From contig NZ_JACCFG010000004.1 of the NCBI RefSeq assembly GCF_013416555.1, positions 434,001 to 498,000 of the forward strand: a stretch of DNA of 64,000 nt, in the 5' to 3' direction. The position numbers and the translations under genes are program-made. This DNA comes from Sphingomonas sp. R-74633. Its GTDB lineage: Bacteria; Pseudomonadota; Alphaproteobacteria; Sphingomonadales; Sphingomonadaceae. Positions 63,183 to 64,000 of this stretch are shown one piece after another (position 1 is the first letter of the stretch; each line of letters begins with the position of its first letter). A model generated the notes under the pieces. It was not told the DNA's origin and searched no databases. It worked only from the letters and a program-made list of their open reading frames with translations.

Positions 63183-63544
63183 GGAAGCTGGCTCGGGTCG
63201 TGCAGCGGCATCATATTGGCGTTGAGGTGGTACATCACCCACAGCGAGCCCGAGAGCATGATCCCCACGACGATGATCGTGAACAGCAGTGCGGTCATCG
63301 TCCAGCCACCCTCGGCCTTGGGCTTGAGGTGGAGGAAATAGATCATGTGGACGATGATCTGCACCACCGCGAACGCCATGATCGCCGCCGCAGTGGCCGC
63401 GTTCGACAGCGGCCGCGTCATCACCAGCCAGAACGGGATCGCAGTGAGGATCACCGAAAGCACGAAGCCGATGACGTAATCGCGCATCGAACCGTGCGGC
63501 ACTTCGACCTCGTGCGCCCCATGCGCGTGCGGATCGTGGCTCAT
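63179..63544 (-). CDS. cyoD: Cytochrome o ubiquinol oxidase subunit IV
   Basis: 121 residues with three helices: [40 protein letters not shown] and [20 protein letters not shown]. The His-rich start ([12 protein letters not shown]) and [10 protein letters not shown] opening match CyoD. A small structural subunit of the bo3 oxidase. ATGA overlap with cyoC. Confidence 0.92.
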   Translation of the reverse strand: MSHDPHAHGAHEVEVPHGSMRDYVIGFVLSVILTAIPFWLVMTRPLSNAATAAAIMAFAVVQIIVHMIYFLHLKPKAEGGWTMTALLFTIIVVGIMLSGSLWVMYHLNANMMPLHDPSQLP

Positions 63545-64000
63545 CGCAGCATTCCCATCAGATAGACAAAGGTGAAGACGCCGATCCAGATGACGTCGAG
63601 GAAGTGCCAGAACAGGCTCAGGCAGGCCAGGCGGCGCTTGTTCGCTGCGGTCAGGCCGAAGCGGCCGACCTGGACCATCAGCGTCACCAGCCAGATCGAG
63701 CCGAAGGTGACGTGCAGCCCGTGCGTGCCGACCAGCGTGAAGAAGCTCGACAGGAAGGCGCTGCGCCACGGGCCGGCGCCCTCATGGATCAGATGGTTGA
63801 ACTCATAGAGCTCGATCCCGAGGAAGCAGGCGCCGAAGAACAAGGTCACCGCAAGCCAGAGCAAGGTCTGCGCCTTGTTCTCGCGCTGGATCGCCAGCAT
63901 CGCGAAGCCATAGGTGATCGACGAGAACAGCAGCATCGCCGTGTTCAGCGCGACCAGCGGCAGGTCGAACAGCTCCTTCGGGCCGGGGCCGGCCGCGAAG
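63541..64000 (-). CDS. cyoC: Cytochrome o ubiquinol oxidase subunit III (5' part off the window)
   Basis: The C-terminal 153 or so residues of a haem-copper oxidase subunit [57 protein letters not shown] and [19 protein letters not shown]. The frame is open to base 64000 with the gene's start beyond. Quinol-oxidase rather than cytochrome-c type is inferred from the short cyoD that follows. Confidence 0.92.
   Translation of the reverse strand, partial: FAAGPGPKELFDLPLVALNTAMLLFSSITYGFAMLAIQRENKAQTLLWLAVTLFFGACFLGIELYEFNHLIHEGAGPWRSAFLSSFFTLVGTHGLHVTFGSIWLVTLMVQVGRFGLTAANKRRLACLSLFWHFLDVIWIGVFTFVYLMGMLR

Noticed and set aside
1..64000. CRISPR arrays, tRNA or rRNA genes, insertion sequences and prophage genes.
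   Set aside because: No direct-repeat/spacer pattern, cloverleaf, rRNA segment, transposase or phage gene was recognised; short non-coding RNAs cannot be excluded by eye.

Overview
The window is GC-rich, densely packed chromosomal DNA from an alphaproteobacterium, most likely a Sphingomonas-like member of the Sphingomonadaceae. This rests on a TonB-receptor-rich gene set, a mannonate dehydratase that closely matches what I recall of the Novosphingobium enzyme, a RegB/RegA redox pair beside a bo3-type quinol oxidase, and many stop/start-overlapping operons. No rRNA, tRNA, CRISPR array, transposase, prophage or integrase was found. Gene calls rest on translated motifs and remembered family features; no database search was possible.

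Layout. 1-1.2 kb: a DUF6445-like fragment divergent from a cupin-8 oxygenase. 1.3-8.2 kb: glucuronoxylan use (secreted GH67 alpha-glucuronidase; divergent ManD and GH10 xylanase) around a LacI-type operator, then a P-loop kinase, PfkB and an ArsR-type regulator. 8.4-11.4 kb: AlkB, threonine synthase and a penicillin-binding/beta-lactamase-fold protein. 11.5-29.3 kb: a block of genes that fit capture and breakdown of peptides and peptidoglycan fragments: TonB receptor, AmpG-like permease, cytoplasmic beta-lactamase-fold hydrolase, M19 dipeptidase, DacB, S9 peptidase, amidohydrolase, then an acidic-amino-acid symporter, N-acyl-D-amino-acid deacylase, DgcA, DgcN and a LysR regulator. 29.4-36.6 kb: a complete histidine-utilisation locus (hutFC divergent from hutIHGU) with a perfect 18-bp operator.

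36.8-41.9 kb: a short asparaginase-like protein, a DUF2946/TonB receptor/PepSY metal-uptake set and a 42-residue secreted or membrane peptide. 42.1-45.7 kb: an 1109-residue GH18-like/NodB deacetylase/GT2 fusion with a three-helix partner. 45.8-52.2 kb: a PDZ protein and OmpR-type two-component system divergent from a VirJ/AcvB-like hydrolase, a DUF2147 protein and full-length MprF, which suggests control of lysyl-phosphatidylglycerol. 52.3-59.2 kb: two glycosyltransferases flanking an ECF sigma/FecR/TonB receptor signalling unit. 59.3-60.6 kb: a DUF6491-like secreted protein and an Imm11-like immunity protein with no visible toxin. 60.7-64 kb: cyoC (cut by the window end), cyoD, SURF1, regB and regA, one chain with overlapping stops and starts.

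The most striking non-coding signal is the placing of palindromic repeats. Six of the nine convergent gene junctions carry strong inverted repeats from at least two families. Two others have overlapping 3' ends and one has a 22-base gap.
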